From Acidobacteriota bacterium (GTDB lineage: Bacteria > Acidobacteriota > Thermoanaerobaculia > Multivoradales > JAHEKO01), in assembly GCA_029862975.1 (NCBI GenBank), contig JAOTWP010000017.1, positions 1 through 46,415 of the forward strand: 46,415 bases of DNA, written 5' to 3'. The notes under the pieces are model-generated. The model saw nothing but the letters and a program-made list of their open reading frames with translations. It did not search any database and was not told where the DNA came from. Each line of letters begins with the position of its first letter. Within the stretch, counting starts at the first letter, position 1. A program made the position numbers and the translations under genes. Positions 23,331 to 33,070 of the stretch are shown here, piece after piece.

Positions 23331-23359
23331 TTGACGCTCTCCGGAGGGGCCTTTATGTT
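23331..23359 (+). promoter_or_regulatory. Candidate sigma70 promoter of etfBA
   Basis: TTGACG (23331-23336) and TATGTT (23354-23359) are 17 bases apart and lie 43 bases before the etfB ATG. The near-consensus -35 and ideal spacing support the call. Confidence 0.65.
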
Positions 23360-23402
23360 AGCGGTCCGGGGCGAGCCGCCCGGAGATCAGGAGAGCGCCG
23401 CC

Positions 23403-24194
23403 ATGAGAATCGCCGTTTGCGTCAAGCAGGTGCCCGACACGGAGGGGAGGCTGCGCCTCGCCGCGGACGGGCGGTGGATCGACGACGAGGAGCTGCAGAT
23501 GGTCGTCAACGAGAGCGACGAGTACGCGCTCGAGGAGGCGCTGCAGATCGCCGAGCGCACCGGCGGCGAAGTCGTGGTCTTCGGCCTCGGCCCGGCCCGG
23601 GTGGCGGAGGCCCTGCGCAAGTGCCTGGCCCTGGGGGCGGCGCGGGCCGTCCACCTGCTCGACGACGCCTTCGCCGGCGGCGACGCGATGTCGACCGGCC
23701 GCGCGCTGGCGGCGGCCGTGGCGCGCGAGGAGTTCGATCTCGTGCTCACCGGCTCCCAGTCCGACGACGACGGCTTCGGGGCCACGGGCTCCGTCGTCGC
23801 GGCCTGCCTGGGCTGGCCCCACGCCTGGCTGGTGATGGGGGTGGAGATCGAGGACGGCGGCACCGCCAAGGTGACGCGCGAGATGGAGAGCGGGATGAAC
23901 GAGGTGCTTCGGCTGCGGCTGCCGGCCGTGCTCGAGATCCAGGCCGGCATCAACAACCCGCGCTACGCCTCCTTGAAGGGCATCATGCAGGCCAAGCGCA
24001 AGGAGATCGCCGCCGTCGCGGCGGCCGACCTCGGCCTCGATCCGGGCGCGGTGGGCGCCGCCGGCGCGACCCTCGAGGTCCTGTCGGTGGCGTTCCCCGC
24101 CGCCGTCGGCGGCGCCCAGATGCTCGAGGGCGACGCCGCGACGGCGGCGAAGGCGCTCGCCGAGGCGCTTCAGAAGGAAGTGGGGGTGATCTGA
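23403..24194 (+). CDS. etfB: Electron transfer flavoprotein beta subunit
   Basis: The 263-residue protein has the EtfB pattern M-R-I-A-V-C-V-K-Q-V-P-D-T, N-E-S-D-E-Y-A-L-E-E-A-L, V-L-T-G-S-Q-S-D-D-D-G-F-G and a conserved I-N-N-P-R-Y-A-S-L-K-G-I-M-Q-A-K. EtfB with EtfA carries electrons from acyl-CoA and other dehydrogenases to the quinone pool, or takes part in bifurcation. An AGGAGAG Shine-Dalgarno fixes the ATG at 23403. Its TGA overlaps the etfA start by one base (TGATG). Confidence 0.97.
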   Translation: MRIAVCVKQVPDTEGRLRLAADGRWIDDEELQMVVNESDEYALEEALQIAERTGGEVVVFGLGPARVAEALRKCLALGAARAVHLLDDAFAGGDAMSTGRALAAAVAREEFDLVLTGSQSDDDGFGATGSVVAACLGWPHAWLVMGVEIEDGGTAKVTREMESGMNEVLRLRLPAVLEIQAGINNPRYASLKGIMQAKRKEIAAVAAADLGLDPGAVGAAGATLEVLSVAFPAAVGGAQMLEGDAATAAKALAEALQKEVGVI

Positions 24195-25180
24195 TGGCCA
24201 AGGTCTGGATCGTCGTACAGCACCGGGACGGCAAGCTGCACCGGATGTCGCGCGAGGCCGTGGCGGCCGGCCAGGCGCTCGCGGCGGCGCTCGGCGGCCG
24301 CGGCGAGGCCGTGCTTCTGGGGTCCGGCGTCGACGCCGTCGCCGCGGCCCTGGCGGGCTACGATCTCGACGCCGTCCACGTCGCGGACGCCCCGGCGCTG
24401 GCCGACTACACGCCGGGCGGCTACGCCGGGGTGCTGGCGGCCGCGGTCGCGGCGCACGGGCCGAGCCACCTGGTCTTCGCCCACACCTACCAGAGCGTCG
24501 AGTACATGGCGCGGCTGGCCCACGACGTCGGCGGCTCCCTGGTGCCCGAGATCGTCTCCTTCGAGGGGGACTCCGAGGGGATCGTGTGGACCCGTCCGGT
24601 CCTCGGCGGCAAGCTCACGGCGCGGGTGCGGGCGACGGGGCCGTCGCCGGTCCTCGTCAGCGTACAGTCGGGCTCCTTCGCGGCCGACGACGCCGTAGCG
24701 GGGAGCGCCGAGCCGTGCCCCCTCGACGCGTCGGCGGCGGCCGTCGATCGCGAGATCCTGGGGGTCGAGGCGGCGGCGGAGGGCGAGCAGATCGACCTGA
24801 CGGCGGCGGAGATCATCGTCGCCGTGGGCCGCGGGGTGGGCGGCGCGGACAAGATGGGAGCGGTCGAGGAGCTGGCGAAGGCGCTGGGTGCCGAGATCGG
24901 CGCCAGCCGGCCGGTCATCGACGGCGGCTGGCTCGAGCGCGACCGGCAGATCGGCTCGAGCGGGCAGACCGTGGCGCCCAAGCTCTACGTCGCCCTCGGG
25001 ATCTCCGGGGCGATCCAGCATCTCGTCGGGATGAAGGGCTCGGGCACCATCGTGGCGATCAACAAGGACGCCGGAGCCCCGATCTTCGGCGTCGCGCGCT
25101 ACGGCATCGCGGGCGACCTGCACGAGGTCGTGCCCGAGCTGACGGCGGCGATCCTCGCGGCGAAGGAAGCAGCCGGCTAG
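24194..25180 (+). CDS. etfA: Electron transfer flavoprotein alpha subunit
   Basis: The 328-residue protein ends in the FAD-binding domain typical of EtfA: G-R-G-V-G-G near 215, [34 protein letters not shown] and [10 protein letters not shown]. It is translationally coupled to etfB. Its TAG lies in the palindromic CTAG at 25177-25180, which also provides the stop of the convergent methyltransferase gene. Confidence 0.97.
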   Translation: MAKVWIVVQHRDGKLHRMSREAVAAGQALAAALGGRGEAVLLGSGVDAVAAALAGYDLDAVHVADAPALADYTPGGYAGVLAAAVAAHGPSHLVFAHTYQSVEYMARLAHDVGGSLVPEIVSFEGDSEGIVWTRPVLGGKLTARVRATGPSPVLVSVQSGSFAADDAVAGSAEPCPLDASAAAVDREILGVEAAAEGEQIDLTAAEIIVAVGRGVGGADKMGAVEELAKALGAEIGASRPVIDGGWLERDRQIGSSGQTVAPKLYVALGISGAIQHLVGMKGSGTIVAINKDAGAPIFGVARYGIAGDLHEVVPELTAAILAAKEAAG

Positions 25181-25950
25181 CTGCGGCGGCGGGAGATCTC
25201 GTAGAGCGCGAGAGCGGCGGCCACCGTCGCGTTGAGCGACTCCACCGGCGGCCGCATGGGCAGCGACAGCAAGCGGTCGGCCCGGCGCAGGCACTCGGTG
25301 CCGAGCCCGGGGCCCTCGGCGCCGACCATGAGGACCACGGCGCCGGCCGGCAGCCGGGTGGCGTAGAGGTCCTCGCCGCCGCGGGGGACGAGAGCCAGCC
25401 AGGCCGGGGCGGACGGACGCAGGTGCTCTGCCAGCTCCGCGAGCGGCGCTTCGCGGGCGAGGGGTAGCCGCAGCAGGCTCCCGGCCGAGGCCCGCAGAGC
25501 GCGCGGGTGGTTGGGATGCGCGGCGCCCGGCCCGAGGACCAGCGCGGCGGCGCCGGCGGCTTCCGCGATCCTGGCCAGCGCCCCCAGGTTGCCGGGCTCC
25601 TGGAGCCCGTCGGCGTAGACGTAGACGCCGTCCGCGGTCGCGGGCAGCGCCGCGACCCCGCGGCGCGGCAGCCCGATCACCGCGACGAGGCCGCGGGGCT
25701 GGTCGGCGTCGGCGAGCGAGTCGAGGACGTCGGCGCGCACGAGCTCCACGACGTCGGCGAGCGCCGCGAGCAGCGGCCCGGCTTCGCGCCGGGCGGCGAA
25801 CTCGGGGGTCGCCAGGACGTATTCCGGTGCGAGGCCGGCGGCGAGCGCCGCCCGCAGCAGGTGCGGTCCCTCGATGAGCGCCCGGTCGCCTTTACTCCGC
25901 CTCAGACGCCGAATATCCTTGACCCGTCGGTTCTGCCGGCTTTCGATCAT
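25177..25950 (-). CDS. TrmH/SpoU-family RNA 2'-O-methyltransferase
   Basis: A 257-residue protein with an N-terminal substrate-binding domain (S-R-Q-N-R-R-V-K-D-I-R-R-L, L-I-E-G-P-H-L-L) and a C-terminal SPOUT knot domain with the three motifs: Q-E-P-G-N-L-G-A-L-A-R, M-V-G-A-E-G-P-G-L, and S-L-P-M-R-P-P-V-E-S-L-N-A-T-V-A. The family methylates ribose in 23S rRNA or tRNA using SAM; the target nucleotide is not evident. The ATG at 25950 places the conserved domain at the N-terminus. It is convergent and overlapping by 4 bases with etfA. Confidence 0.92.
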   Translation of the reverse strand: MIESRQNRRVKDIRRLRRSKGDRALIEGPHLLRAALAAGLAPEYVLATPEFAARREAGPLLAALADVVELVRADVLDSLADADQPRGLVAVIGLPRRGVAALPATADGVYVYADGLQEPGNLGALARIAEAAGAAALVLGPGAAHPNHPRALRASAGSLLRLPLAREAPLAELAEHLRPSAPAWLALVPRGGEDLYATRLPAGAVVLMVGAEGPGLGTECLRRADRLLSLPMRPPVESLNATVAAALALYEISRRRS

Positions 25951-26052
25951 CCCGTCCCGAAGATACCAGCCCGCTCGATGCACGACGCCGCCGCGAAGCT
26001 CGGGAACCGTGCCGGCCAGGGCTCGGCCGCAACGGCCGCTGCGAGAGGCTAA

Positions 26053-26649
26053 TTGAAGACGAGGTCGGTTCCCCCGGAGGTCTTGCGCGGCGTCGAGGTG
26101 GCGGTGGCCTCGACCCGTTCGGAGATCCTCCTCGGCGTCCGCGAGGGGGTCGTGCGCTACTTCCATCGCGCCCTCGGGCGGCCGGTTCCCGTGGCCGTCG
26201 TGCCCCAGGAGGTCGCCGACCGGCCCCGCGGCCTGGCGGCGAGCGACGCCGAGATGATCGCGGGCTGCCGGTCGCGGGTCCGCGAGCTCGAGGCGAGGCT
26301 GGGCGCCTCCTACCATTTCTACGTCGCCGTGGAAGAGGGGATCGAGACCCTGGACCTCGGCGAGGGCGTCCGCCATTTCGTCCGCAGCTGGGCCGTGATC
26401 CAGGGGCTGGGGGGCTACGCCTGCGGCGGCAGCGGGTCGCTGGAGGTCCCCGGCCGGCTGTTCGAGGAACGGACCGGAGAAGGCGAGCCGCGGCGCGAGC
26501 TCGCCGGGCTGCGCCGCCAGGCCGGGCTCGTGGCCACCTTGAGCGGCGGCCTCGAGTCGCGGCGCAGCGCCGCCGCGGCGGCCGCCTTCAACGCCGTGGC
26601 GGGGCTCTTCTTCGAGCTGTACTCGGGGCATCCGAGGAGCGGCAACTGA
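26053..26649 (+). CDS. YjjX/DUF84-like non-canonical purine NTP phosphatase
   Basis: The 198-residue product resembles the inosine/xanthosine triphosphatase family (YjjX, DUF84). It has an N-terminal V-E-V-A-V-A-S-T-R-S-E-I-L strand-turn-helix like the usual V-x-S-x-N-P-x-K, then A-A-S-D-A-E-M-I-A-G-C-R-S-R-V, Y-V-A-V-E-E-G-I-E (equivalent to V-G-I-E-x-G) and G-S-G-S-L-E-V-P. The family hydrolyses ITP/XTP to prevent their incorporation. The K usually found in the first motif is absent, so activity is uncertain. The start is a TTG at 26053 directly after an in-frame TAA, with a weak GAGAGG upstream. It is divergent from the methyltransferase gene. Confidence 0.65.
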   Translation: MKTRSVPPEVLRGVEVAVASTRSEILLGVREGVVRYFHRALGRPVPVAVVPQEVADRPRGLAASDAEMIAGCRSRVRELEARLGASYHFYVAVEEGIETLDLGEGVRHFVRSWAVIQGLGGYACGGSGSLEVPGRLFEERTGEGEPRRELAGLRRQAGLVATLSGGLESRRSAAAAAAFNAVAGLFFELYSGHPRSGN

Positions 26650-26679
26650 TTGACCGCCCGCGCGGCGCTTGGGTAGACT
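26650..26679 (+). promoter_or_regulatory. Candidate sigma70 promoter of metK-ahcY
   Basis: TTGACC (26650-26655) and TAGACT (26674-26679) are 18 bases apart, right after the YjjX-like stop and about 67 bases before the metK ATG. The same hexamers precede rpsT. I looked for SAM or SAH riboswitch cores in the leader and saw none. Confidence 0.65.
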
Positions 26680-26746
26680 GCCGGGACTCGCCGCCCGGCG
26701 ATCCGACTCGCCGCAGACCAGCCTGGACCCAAGGACGGAGCCCCCG

Positions 26747-27928
<1,182 letters not shown>

Positions 27929-27940
27929 GCGGCACGTGGG

Positions 27941-29233
27941 GTGGTCCGCAGGGTGAGCGAAGTACCCGGTCTCGCGCTTCCGGCCGACGTGGCCGACCTC
28001 CGCCTGACTCCGGACGGCGTGCTGCGCATCGACTGGGCCGACCTGCACATGCCGGTCCTGCGCGATCTGCGGCGTCGATTCCGCGAGGACAAGCCGCTCG
28101 CCGGACTGCGGGTCGCGGCCTGCCTGCACGTCACCAGCGAGACCGCGAATCTCATGCGGACGCTGCGCGAGGGCGGCGCCGACGTGGCGCTGTGCGCCAG
28201 CAACAGCCACTCCACGCGCGACGACGTCGCCGCCGCGCTGGTGGCGGAGCACGGCGTTTCCGTCTTCGCCCGCCACGGCGAGGACAAGGAGTCGTTCTAC
28301 CGCGCCATCGCCGCCGTGCTCGAGCGGCCGCCGGCCCTCATCCTCGACGACGGCGCGGATCTGATCTCGTGGATCCACACCGAGCGGCCCGAGCAGCTCG
28401 AGGGGGTGCGCGGCGCCACCGAGCAGACGACGACCGGGGTCTCGAGGCTGCGCGCCATGGCCAAGGAAGGGGCGCTGGCCTTCCCGGTGATCGCCGTCAA
28501 CGACTCCGACACCAAGCACCTGTTCAACAACCGCTACGGCACGGGGCAGAGCACGATCGACGGGATCCTGCGCGCCACGAACGTCCTGCTGGCCGGCCTG
28601 ACGGTCGTCGTCGTGGGCTACGGCTGGGCCGGCCGCGGCGTGGCCAGCCGGGCCGCGGGCCTGGGCGCCATCGTCGTGGTCGTCGAGGTCGAGCCCGTCC
28701 GCGCGCTGGAGGCGCTGCTCGACGGCCACCGGGTGCTGCCGATGAGCAAGGCGGCGCCCCTGGGAGACCTCTTCGTCACAGCCAGCGGCAACAAGCACGT
28801 GATCCGCAAGAAGCACTTCAACTCGATGAAGGACGGGGCGATCGTCTGCAACTGCGGCCACTTCGAGGTCGAGCTCGACCTGCCCGGGCTGGCCGAGCTG
28901 GCGCGCGAGCGGCGGGCGGTGCGGCCCTTCGTGGAGGAGTACCGGCTCCTCGACGGCCGCCGGGTCTACCTTCTCGGCGAGGGCCGGCTGATCAACTTCA
29001 CCGCCGGCGAGGGCCACCCGGCGGCGGTCATGGACATGAGCTTCGCCAACCAGGCCCTGGCCGTGGAGCTGCTGGCCAAGGGCGCGGCGCCGCTCCCACC
29101 CGGCGTCCACCAGCTGCCGCGCGACCTCGACCACGCCGTCGCCCGGCTCAAGCTCCAGTCGCTGGGAGTCGAGATCGAGGAGCTCACGGGCGAGCAGGAG
29201 GAGTACCTCGCCTCCTGGGAAGAGGGAACTTGA
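27941..29233 (+). CDS. ahcY: Adenosylhomocysteinase
   Basis: The protein (430 residues from GTG 27941, or 426 from the GTG at 27953) hydrolyses S-adenosylhomocysteine to homocysteine and adenosine. It shows E-T-A-N-L at the substrate site, the block D-S-D-T-K-H-L-F-N-N-R-Y-G-T-G-Q-S-T (residues contacting NAD and substrate), the Rossmann V-V-V-G-Y-G-W-A-G-R-G-V-A and C-N-C-G-H-F-E-V-E. The Arg/Trp variations and short length place it in the archaeal/thermophile-type branch rather than the animal type. The second GTG is better spaced from GGTGG, so the start is uncertain. It forms an operon with metK. Confidence 0.95.
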   Translation: MVRRVSEVPGLALPADVADLRLTPDGVLRIDWADLHMPVLRDLRRRFREDKPLAGLRVAACLHVTSETANLMRTLREGGADVALCASNSHSTRDDVAAALVAEHGVSVFARHGEDKESFYRAIAAVLERPPALILDDGADLISWIHTERPEQLEGVRGATEQTTTGVSRLRAMAKEGALAFPVIAVNDSDTKHLFNNRYGTGQSTIDGILRATNVLLAGLTVVVVGYGWAGRGVASRAAGLGAIVVVVEVEPVRALEALLDGHRVLPMSKAAPLGDLFVTASGNKHVIRKKHFNSMKDGAIVCNCGHFEVELDLPGLAELARERRAVRPFVEEYRLLDGRRVYLLGEGRLINFTAGEGHPAAVMDMSFANQALAVELLAKGAAPLPPGVHQLPRDLDHAVARLKLQSLGVEIEELTGEQEEYLASWEEGT

Positions 29234-29252
29234 GGGCCCCGGCCGGCCGCGG

Positions 29253-29462
29253 CTAGCGCCGCGCTTCCACGTCCACCCACTCCCGGCAGACCCGCTCGGG
29301 CTCGACTCCGCCGGCGCTCTCGAAGACCTCGTCCGAGAACTCCCGGATCCGCGCCCGGTCGACGCGCGCCTGGCGCAGGGCCTGCCGGACGGCCGCGACC
29401 AGCGTGATGGGGTTCCGGCTGCGGGTACGGACCCTGATGGCCGGGTAACGGGGTGAGCTCAT
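29253..29462 (-). CDS. Small conserved-looking protein of unknown function (69 aa)
   Basis: A 69-residue basic protein: N-terminal R-V-R-T-R-S-R-N-P-I-T-L-V-A-A-V-R-Q-A-L-R, then a helix (A-R-V-D-R-A-R-I-R-E-F-S-D-E-V-F-E), then W-V-D-V-E at the end. It reads as two or three helices with no cysteine cluster and no membrane segment. The ATG at 29462 has GGTGGAG upstream at a workable distance, and codon use fits the GC-rich pattern, so it is probably real. It is convergent with ahcY (19 bases apart) and divergent from the riboswitch-controlled gene. I do not recognise a family with confidence. Confidence 0.6.
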   Translation of the reverse strand: MSSPRYPAIRVRTRSRNPITLVAAVRQALRQARVDRARIREFSDEVFESAGGVEPERVCREWVDVEARR

Positions 29463-29761
29463 GGGCTGACGAGGCTCCACCTGCCCTCTGTATATAGACG
29501 CGCCAGAACCCCGTTTTGTTCCGCACCGGCCAGCGGCCGGGTGCTGATCGGGAGGCCGGTCGGGCCGCGGAGCGAGCCGCTGGCTGCCGTTCCGAAGCTC
29601 TTGCGGTCGCGACCGGAGCGCCGCCCAGGTCCCCGGAGCGTCGAGGCCTGGAGCGGCGGCCGCATCGCGCCCTCCTGGGTCCACCGCTTCGATGGCTCGA
29701 CGCCGAACCCACCTCTTCGGGTGTCGCTCCAGCCCAGTGCAGGGTGTAAGGATGGACTGCC
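29463..29761. other. Non-coding stretch upstream of the riboswitch
   Basis: No gene is supported in these 299 bases. A short A/T patch (TGTATATAGACG, about 29486-29497) is the most promoter-like part of the segment but has no matching -35. The stretch 29646-29672 (CCTGGAGCGGCGGCCGC, ATCGCGCC) resembles the distal half of the 270-bp repeats at 43.9-44.4 kb and may be a decayed fragment. A small hairpin (ACCC...GGGT) lies near 29707-29722. Confidence 0.4.
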
Positions 29762-29850
29762 TCGACAAAGGCTCACCTGGGGAAACCCAGGGCCGCAAAG
29801 CTCCAGGTCTTCGCCTGATCTCAGCAGACAAGACAGCCGGGCTGCCGAAA
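29762..29850 (+). promoter_or_regulatory. Candidate cyclic di-GMP-I (GEMM) riboswitch
   Basis: The segment contains the conserved blocks of the GEMM aptamer in order. ACAAAGGCTCACC at 29765-29777 comes first, followed by a GAAA-capped hairpin (CCTGGG-GAAA-CCCAGG, 29776-29791). Next are GGGCCGCAAAGCT (compare GGGACGCAAAGCC), a GGTCTTC receptor-like segment, and AGCCGGGCTGCCG near 29834-29846 (compare AGCCGGGUUGCCG). By hand alignment to the Vc2 aptamer, the ligand-contacting positions (G20, A47 in CAAAG, C92 before the final CG) are kept; a G at position 20 favours c-di-GMP over cGAMP. A TTGGGA...TCCCAA hairpin (29880-29899) just before the Shine-Dalgarno GGGAGGAG could be the expression platform. 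The regulated ATG is at 29912. Confidence 0.8.
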
Positions 29851-29911
29851 GGCGCGAATCTTCAAGGCCCATCAGCCGATTGGGAGAACGAAGATCCCAA
29901 GGGAGGAGATC

Positions 29912-32368
29912 ATGGAGCATTCGGCGTCCCGGATCCCGGGCAGAGAGCCGGCATTCCTTCTTGTCGCGAGCCTGATGACGTTGCTGGTGAGCGCCAGTCC
30001 AGCAAGTGCTCAGCCAGGAGCGGTCAGGAGCGACTGGAAGATCTCGAGCACGGAAGGCGGGTTCGCGGGACCTCTTCAGGACGGTGATCTCTTCAGCCAG
30101 GTGGCGAGGATCGGTGATCTCGACGGCGACGGGGTCACGGATCTCGCCGTAGGCGCCCCGAGAGATAGTGACGGCGGCTATCGCCGCGGAGCGGTGTGGA
30201 TTCTCTTCTTGAACACCGACGGCACGGTCAAGAGCCACCGGAAGATCTCATCGGTGGTAGGGGGCTTTACTGGCGCCCTCGACAACAACGATGCGTTCGC
30301 CACATCCGTCGAGGGCCTGGATGACCTGGACGGCGACGGCAACGAGGACATTGCGGTCGGCGCGTACCAGGACGACGACGGGGGCGCCGACCGCGGGGCG
30401 GTGTGGATTCTCTTCCTGAACGCCGATGGCACGGTCAAGAGCCACGAGAAGATCTCATCGACGTCAGGCGGTTTCACGGGAGGCTTGGACAACGGCGACA
30501 TCTTCGGACACGACGTCTCGAACCTGGGCGACCTCGACGGAGACGAGGTAGTCGATCTGGCGGTCTCGGGTCGCCACGACGACGACGGCGGGACGAACCG
30601 TGGGGCGGTCTGGATCCTGTTCCTCAATGCCGACGGCACCGTGAGAGACCATCAGAAGATCTCGGATACCGAGGGAGGCTTCACGGGGTCACTCGAGAAC
30701 GAGGACTACTTCGGCATCTCGGTCGCGGGCATCGGAGACCTGGATGGCGACGGGATCCGCGATCTCGCGGCTGGCGCGAACGGTGACGACGACGGTGGGG
30801 GAGACCGCGGAGCGGTCTGGATCCTGTTTCTCGACGCCAACGGCACCGTGAAGAGCCATCAGAAGATCTCGCAGTCCACAGGGGGCTTCAGCGGCACTCT
30901 CGACGACGATGATTTCTTCGGGTGGGATCTTTGTGGTCCTGGAGACCTGGACGACGATGGACTGGTCGACGTGGTCGCTGGAGCCACGGGCGACGACGAC
31001 GGCGGTGTCGATCGCCGGGGGGCCGTGTGGATTCTCTTTCTGAGCGCCGATGGCACGGTCAAGTCGCACCAGAAGATCAGTCAGACGGAGGGGAACTTCT
31101 CTGGACCCCTCGACACGTACGACCAGTTCGGATCCTCGGTCGCGTCCCTGGGTGACATCGACGGCGACGGCATGTCCGACCTGGCCGTCGGAGCCCCGGC
31201 AGACGATGATGGGGGGGTCAATCGCGGCGCCGTCTGGCTGCTCCTCCTCCAAGGGGGCATCTCGGACCTGGATGGAGACGGCGTGGAAGACGATGTCGAC
31301 AACTGCCCCAATGACTCGAACCCGGGCCAATCCGACACCGACCTCGACGGCGTCGGCGACGCCTGCGACGACGACGATGACGACGATGGCGTGGCCGACA
31401 GCGACGACAACTGCCAGTTCACGGCCAACGCCGACCAGATCGACCTCGACATGGACGGCATGGGCGATCCGTGCGACGCAGACGTGGACGGCGACGGCGT
31501 GTGTGACGATCCGGCGATCCAGTCAGGTTGCACCGGCGGTCCGGACAACTGCCCGACCGAACCGAACGGGTTCCAGACCGACACGGACTTGGACGGAGCT
31601 GGGGACGAATGTGACGTCGACGACGACGACGACGGCGTCTGCGATACGGATCAGGCGGTCACCGACGTTTGCGCGGCCGGTCCGGACAACTGCCCGACGC
31701 TGGACAACCCCGACCAGGCCGATTCGCCCGACGGCGACGGCATCGGTGACCTCTGTGACGCCGACGACGACAACGACGGCGCTCATGACGACGTCGACAA
31801 CTGCCCGGTCACGGCCAACGCCGACCAGAACGACACCGACGACGACGGCGAAGGCGACGCCTGCGACAGCGACGATGACGACGATGGCGTAGCCGACGTC
31901 GACGACAACTGCCAGTTCGTCTCGAACGGCGACCAGGCCGACGCGGACGGTGACGGCATCGGTGACGCCTGTAACGACGCCTCGGACGTCGACGGCGATG
32001 AATGGTCCGACGCGCTGGACAACTGCCCGATGTGGCCGAACTCCGACCAGACGGATTGGGACGGCGACGACGTGGGCGACGCCTGCGATCCGGACATCGA
32101 CGGCGACGGAGTGGCCAACGGCTCCGATCTGTGTCCCGCGACGCCCTTGGGCGGGTTGACGGACCCGGGCAACGGCTGCACCATCGCGCAGCTGTGCTCG
32201 TGCGACGGTCCGCGGGGCACGAACGTGCCGTGGAAGAACCACGGCAAGTACGTCTCGTGCGTGGCCCACGCGGCGACCGACTTCCGTGACGCAGGGCTGA
32301 TCAGCAGCGCCGAGCACGGTGAGATCGTCTCTACGGCGGCTCAGTCGACCTGTGGAACGAAGACGTAG
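29912..32368 (+). CDS. Secreted FG-GAP and thrombospondin type-3 repeat protein under the GEMM riboswitch
   Basis: An 818-residue protein with a signal peptide (about 1-34, S-A-S-P-A-S-A). Six or seven FG-GAP repeats follow (about 40-445), each with L-x-G-D-L-D-G-D-G or similar, D-D-D-G-G and R-G-A-V-W-I-L-F-L, predicting an integrin-like propeller. From about 450 to 755 come thrombospondin type-3 repeats (D-x-D-x-D-G-V-x-D...D-N-C-P) with many calcium-binding Asp. The C-terminal ~65 residues form a Cys-rich domain with C-S-C-D-G-P and W-K-N-H-G-K-Y-V-S-C-V-A-H. The role is probably a calcium-stabilised surface or matrix protein; no enzyme motif is seen. The Shine-Dalgarno GGGAGGAG fixes the ATG. 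Codon choice in the propeller part looks less GC-biased than its neighbours, possibly reflecting transfer. Confidence 0.9.
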   Translation: MEHSASRIPGREPAFLLVASLMTLLVSASPASAQPGAVRSDWKISSTEGGFAGPLQDGDLFSQVARIGDLDGDGVTDLAVGAPRDSDGGYRRGAVWILFLNTDGTVKSHRKISSVVGGFTGALDNNDAFATSVEGLDDLDGDGNEDIAVGAYQDDDGGADRGAVWILFLNADGTVKSHEKISSTSGGFTGGLDNGDIFGHDVSNLGDLDGDEVVDLAVSGRHDDDGGTNRGAVWILFLNADGTVRDHQKISDTEGGFTGSLENEDYFGISVAGIGDLDGDGIRDLAAGANGDDDGGGDRGAVWILFLDANGTVKSHQKISQSTGGFSGTLDDDDFFGWDLCGPGDLDDDGLVDVVAGATGDDDGGVDRRGAVWILFLSADGTVKSHQKISQTEGNFSGPLDTYDQFGSSVASLGDIDGDGMSDLAVGAPADDDGGVNRGAVWLLLLQGGISDLDGDGVEDDVDNCPNDSNPGQSDTDLDGVGDACDDDDDDDGVADSDDNCQFTANADQIDLDMDGMGDPCDADVDGDGVCDDPAIQSGCTGGPDNCPTEPNGFQTDTDLDGAGDECDVDDDDDGVCDTDQAVTDVCAAGPDNCPTLDNPDQADSPDGDGIGDLCDADDDNDGAHDDVDNCPVTANADQNDTDDDGEGDACDSDDDDDGVADVDDNCQFVSNGDQADADGDGIGDACNDASDVDGDEWSDALDNCPMWPNSDQTDWDGDDVGDACDPDIDGDGVANGSDLCPATPLGGLTDPGNGCTIAQLCSCDGPRGTNVPWKNHGKYVSCVAHAATDFRDAGLISSAEHGEIVSTAAQSTCGTKT

Positions 32369-32390
32369 CGCTGTCGGTCGGCAGGACCCC

Positions 32391-32415
32391 ATCCGCCAGC
32401 TGGCGTAGGCGGGAT
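32391..32415 (+). terminator. Possible terminator hairpin after the FG-GAP/TSP3 gene
   Basis: ATCCGCC (32391-32397) and GGCGGGAT (32408-32415) can pair around a 10-base loop that itself overlaps the palindrome CGCCAGCTGGCG. There is no T-run, so intrinsic termination is uncertain. The 222 bases to the zinc-ribbon gene end hold no other gene. Confidence 0.35.
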
Positions 32416-32590
32416 TCGCGGCCGGGTACGAGTCCAGAAACCAGGTCGGGGGAGATCTCTCGCGCGGCGCTACGCGCGATCGCTACCGAGTCCCCGGCCG
32501 GAGGAAGGCCGTCGGTTCACCGGCGATGGAATGGTCGCGCGGCGGCATCTCCCGCATGCGAGCACCCTCGATCTTCGTGACTCGCCCGAG

Positions 32591-33070
32591 TCACGGCTCG
32601 TCTGCCGCGGCTTCCGGCCGGTCTCCGAGGTCGACCTCCTGCCAGGTCTTGCCGTACTTGAGGACGTCGTGCTTGAGGAGATCGAACTCGCCCTGCCGGG
32701 GGCCGGGGCGGGCGTCGCGGTAGACGGTGTCGCAGCGGTAGCAGACGACGGACTCGGTGAGCCGCAGGTAGAGCCAGAGATCCACGCCGGCGAGCAGGAT
32801 GAGCGAGAGCCCGAAGGTCCAGGGGACGAGGACGGCGCCCACGGCGACCAGCAGGCAGCCCAGGGCGCGGTTGACGTCGCGCTGCTTGTAGAGATGCTTG
32901 CAGCCGCAGACCGGGCAGCGGGTCACCGTGTCCGGCGCGTCCGCCGGCCACGCCTCGAGGTCCACGGGGCGCGAGTCGCCGCAGCCGGGGCAGGGGAGGT
33001 CGCGCGCCTCTCGCGTCAGCCGGGAGCGGAAGGGGAGCCCGCACTCCTTGCATTGAGTGCGGATCCGCAC
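32591..33070 (-). CDS. Zinc-ribbon membrane protein of unknown function
   Basis: A 159-residue protein with several CxxC pairs: C-K-E-C-G and C-P-G-C-G in the first 35 residues, C-P-V-C-G-C-K around 52-58, and C-Y-R-C around 110-113. Two adjacent hydrophobic segments (about 70-103) lie between the third and fourth pairs. This suggests a membrane protein with cytoplasmic zinc ribbons, but no known function is recognised. The GTG start immediately follows the stop of the upstream polytopic membrane gene (TGA|GTG), so the two are co-translated. Confidence 0.75.
   Translation of the reverse strand: MRIRTQCKECGLPFRSRLTREARDLPCPGCGDSRPVDLEAWPADAPDTVTRCPVCGCKHLYKQRDVNRALGCLLVAVGAVLVPWTFGLSLILLAGVDLWLYLRLTESVVCYRCDTVYRDARPGPRQGEFDLLKHDVLKYGKTWQEVDLGDRPEAAADEP

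Noticed and set aside
26650-26746. SAM or SAH riboswitch ahead of metK-ahcY
   Set aside because: I looked for the conserved cores in the 97-base leader and found none; only a promoter is visible.
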